Source: Thermodesulfovibrionales bacterium
GTDB taxonomy: Bacteria; Nitrospirota; Thermodesulfovibrionia; Thermodesulfovibrionales; Dissulfurispiraceae
DNA: 32,674 nt
Direction of reading: 5' to 3'
NCBI GenBank assembly: GCA_030017995.1
Contig: JASEGS010000019.1
Span: 1-32,674 of the forward strand
Every line of letters begins with the position of its first letter. The first letter of the stretch is position 1. Positions 32,642 to 32,674 of this stretch are shown in pieces. The translations under genes and the position numbers were made by a program. A model generated the notes under the pieces. The model had not been told where the DNA came from. It was given only the letters and a program-made list of their open reading frames with translations, and did not search any database.

Positions 32642-32674
32642 TCGCTTCGGCAGGCATTTCGGCAAGATAATTCC

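Noticed and set aside
32367-32657. 96-codon open frame on the minus strand
   Set aside because: It lies antisense to the tmRNA, and its RESNPRP-type peptide is the familiar spurious translation opposite a tRNA-like 3' end.

Overview
The window is an ordinary-looking chromosomal segment of a Gram-negative bacterium of moderate GC. Outer-membrane traits support this: a Tol system, a heptose kinase for lipopolysaccharide, a DUF3373 porin-like protein, an FtsEX-EnvC module and a type II pseudopilin. The dnaJ-hspR-clpB-hsp20 cluster with a HAIR-like operator, the DUF3373 family and the overall gene style fit Nitrospirota (Thermodesulfovibrio-like) or a deep 'deltaproteobacterial' lineage. This placement is inference; no rRNA is present to settle it.

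Layout. 1-7523: a glycosyltransferase and a class A penicillin-binding protein on the minus strand, then uvrC, a DUF433/DUF5615 toxin-antitoxin pair and a PfkB-kinase/APH-like-kinase pair on the plus strand. 7572-14259: a minus-strand run reading split transketolase, ftsE, ftsX, envC-like activator, S41 protease and a PolB-type exonuclease, mostly cell division and envelope. 14405-16290: a DUF3373 gene broken by two in-frame stops, then tRNA-Asn. 16330-21065: a heat-shock operon (dnaJ, hspR, clpB, hsp20) behind a strong promoter embedded in an inverted repeat. 21341-24000: hisA-hisF, a VapBC pair and a MazG-like pyrophosphatase. 23990-26013: a PP-loop ATPase and RfaE1 heptose kinase. 26056-29124: tolQ-tolR-tolA-tolB with its own promoter and a terminator encoded inside the end of tolB. 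29132-30454: a triple-rhodanese exported protein with an in-frame TGA after its signal peptide. 30609-32597: orphan gspG, an FmdB zinc ribbon, a small lipoprotein, smpB and ssrA (tmRNA).

The least ordinary content lies between and at the edges of genes. (1) Degenerate arrays with a strict 7-bp period, arranged as inverted repeats, fill several operon junctions (8253-8290, 12389-12458, 16801-16879). One (27813-27931) runs into tolB so that the heptamer array encodes its signal peptide as a 7-residue repeat. (2) Three in-frame stop codons (TAG 15914, TGA 15221, TGA 30389) interrupt two otherwise intact exported-protein genes without any frameshift. (3) Several essential genes (uvrC, hisA, smpB, the PBP) lack a Shine-Dalgarno sequence but have a -10 box 5-7 nt before the start codon, suggesting leaderless mRNAs. 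(4) HisF carries an insertion of about 33 residues just after its catalytic Asp. No CRISPR array, prophage or insertion sequence was seen, and I found no clear new multi-gene system.
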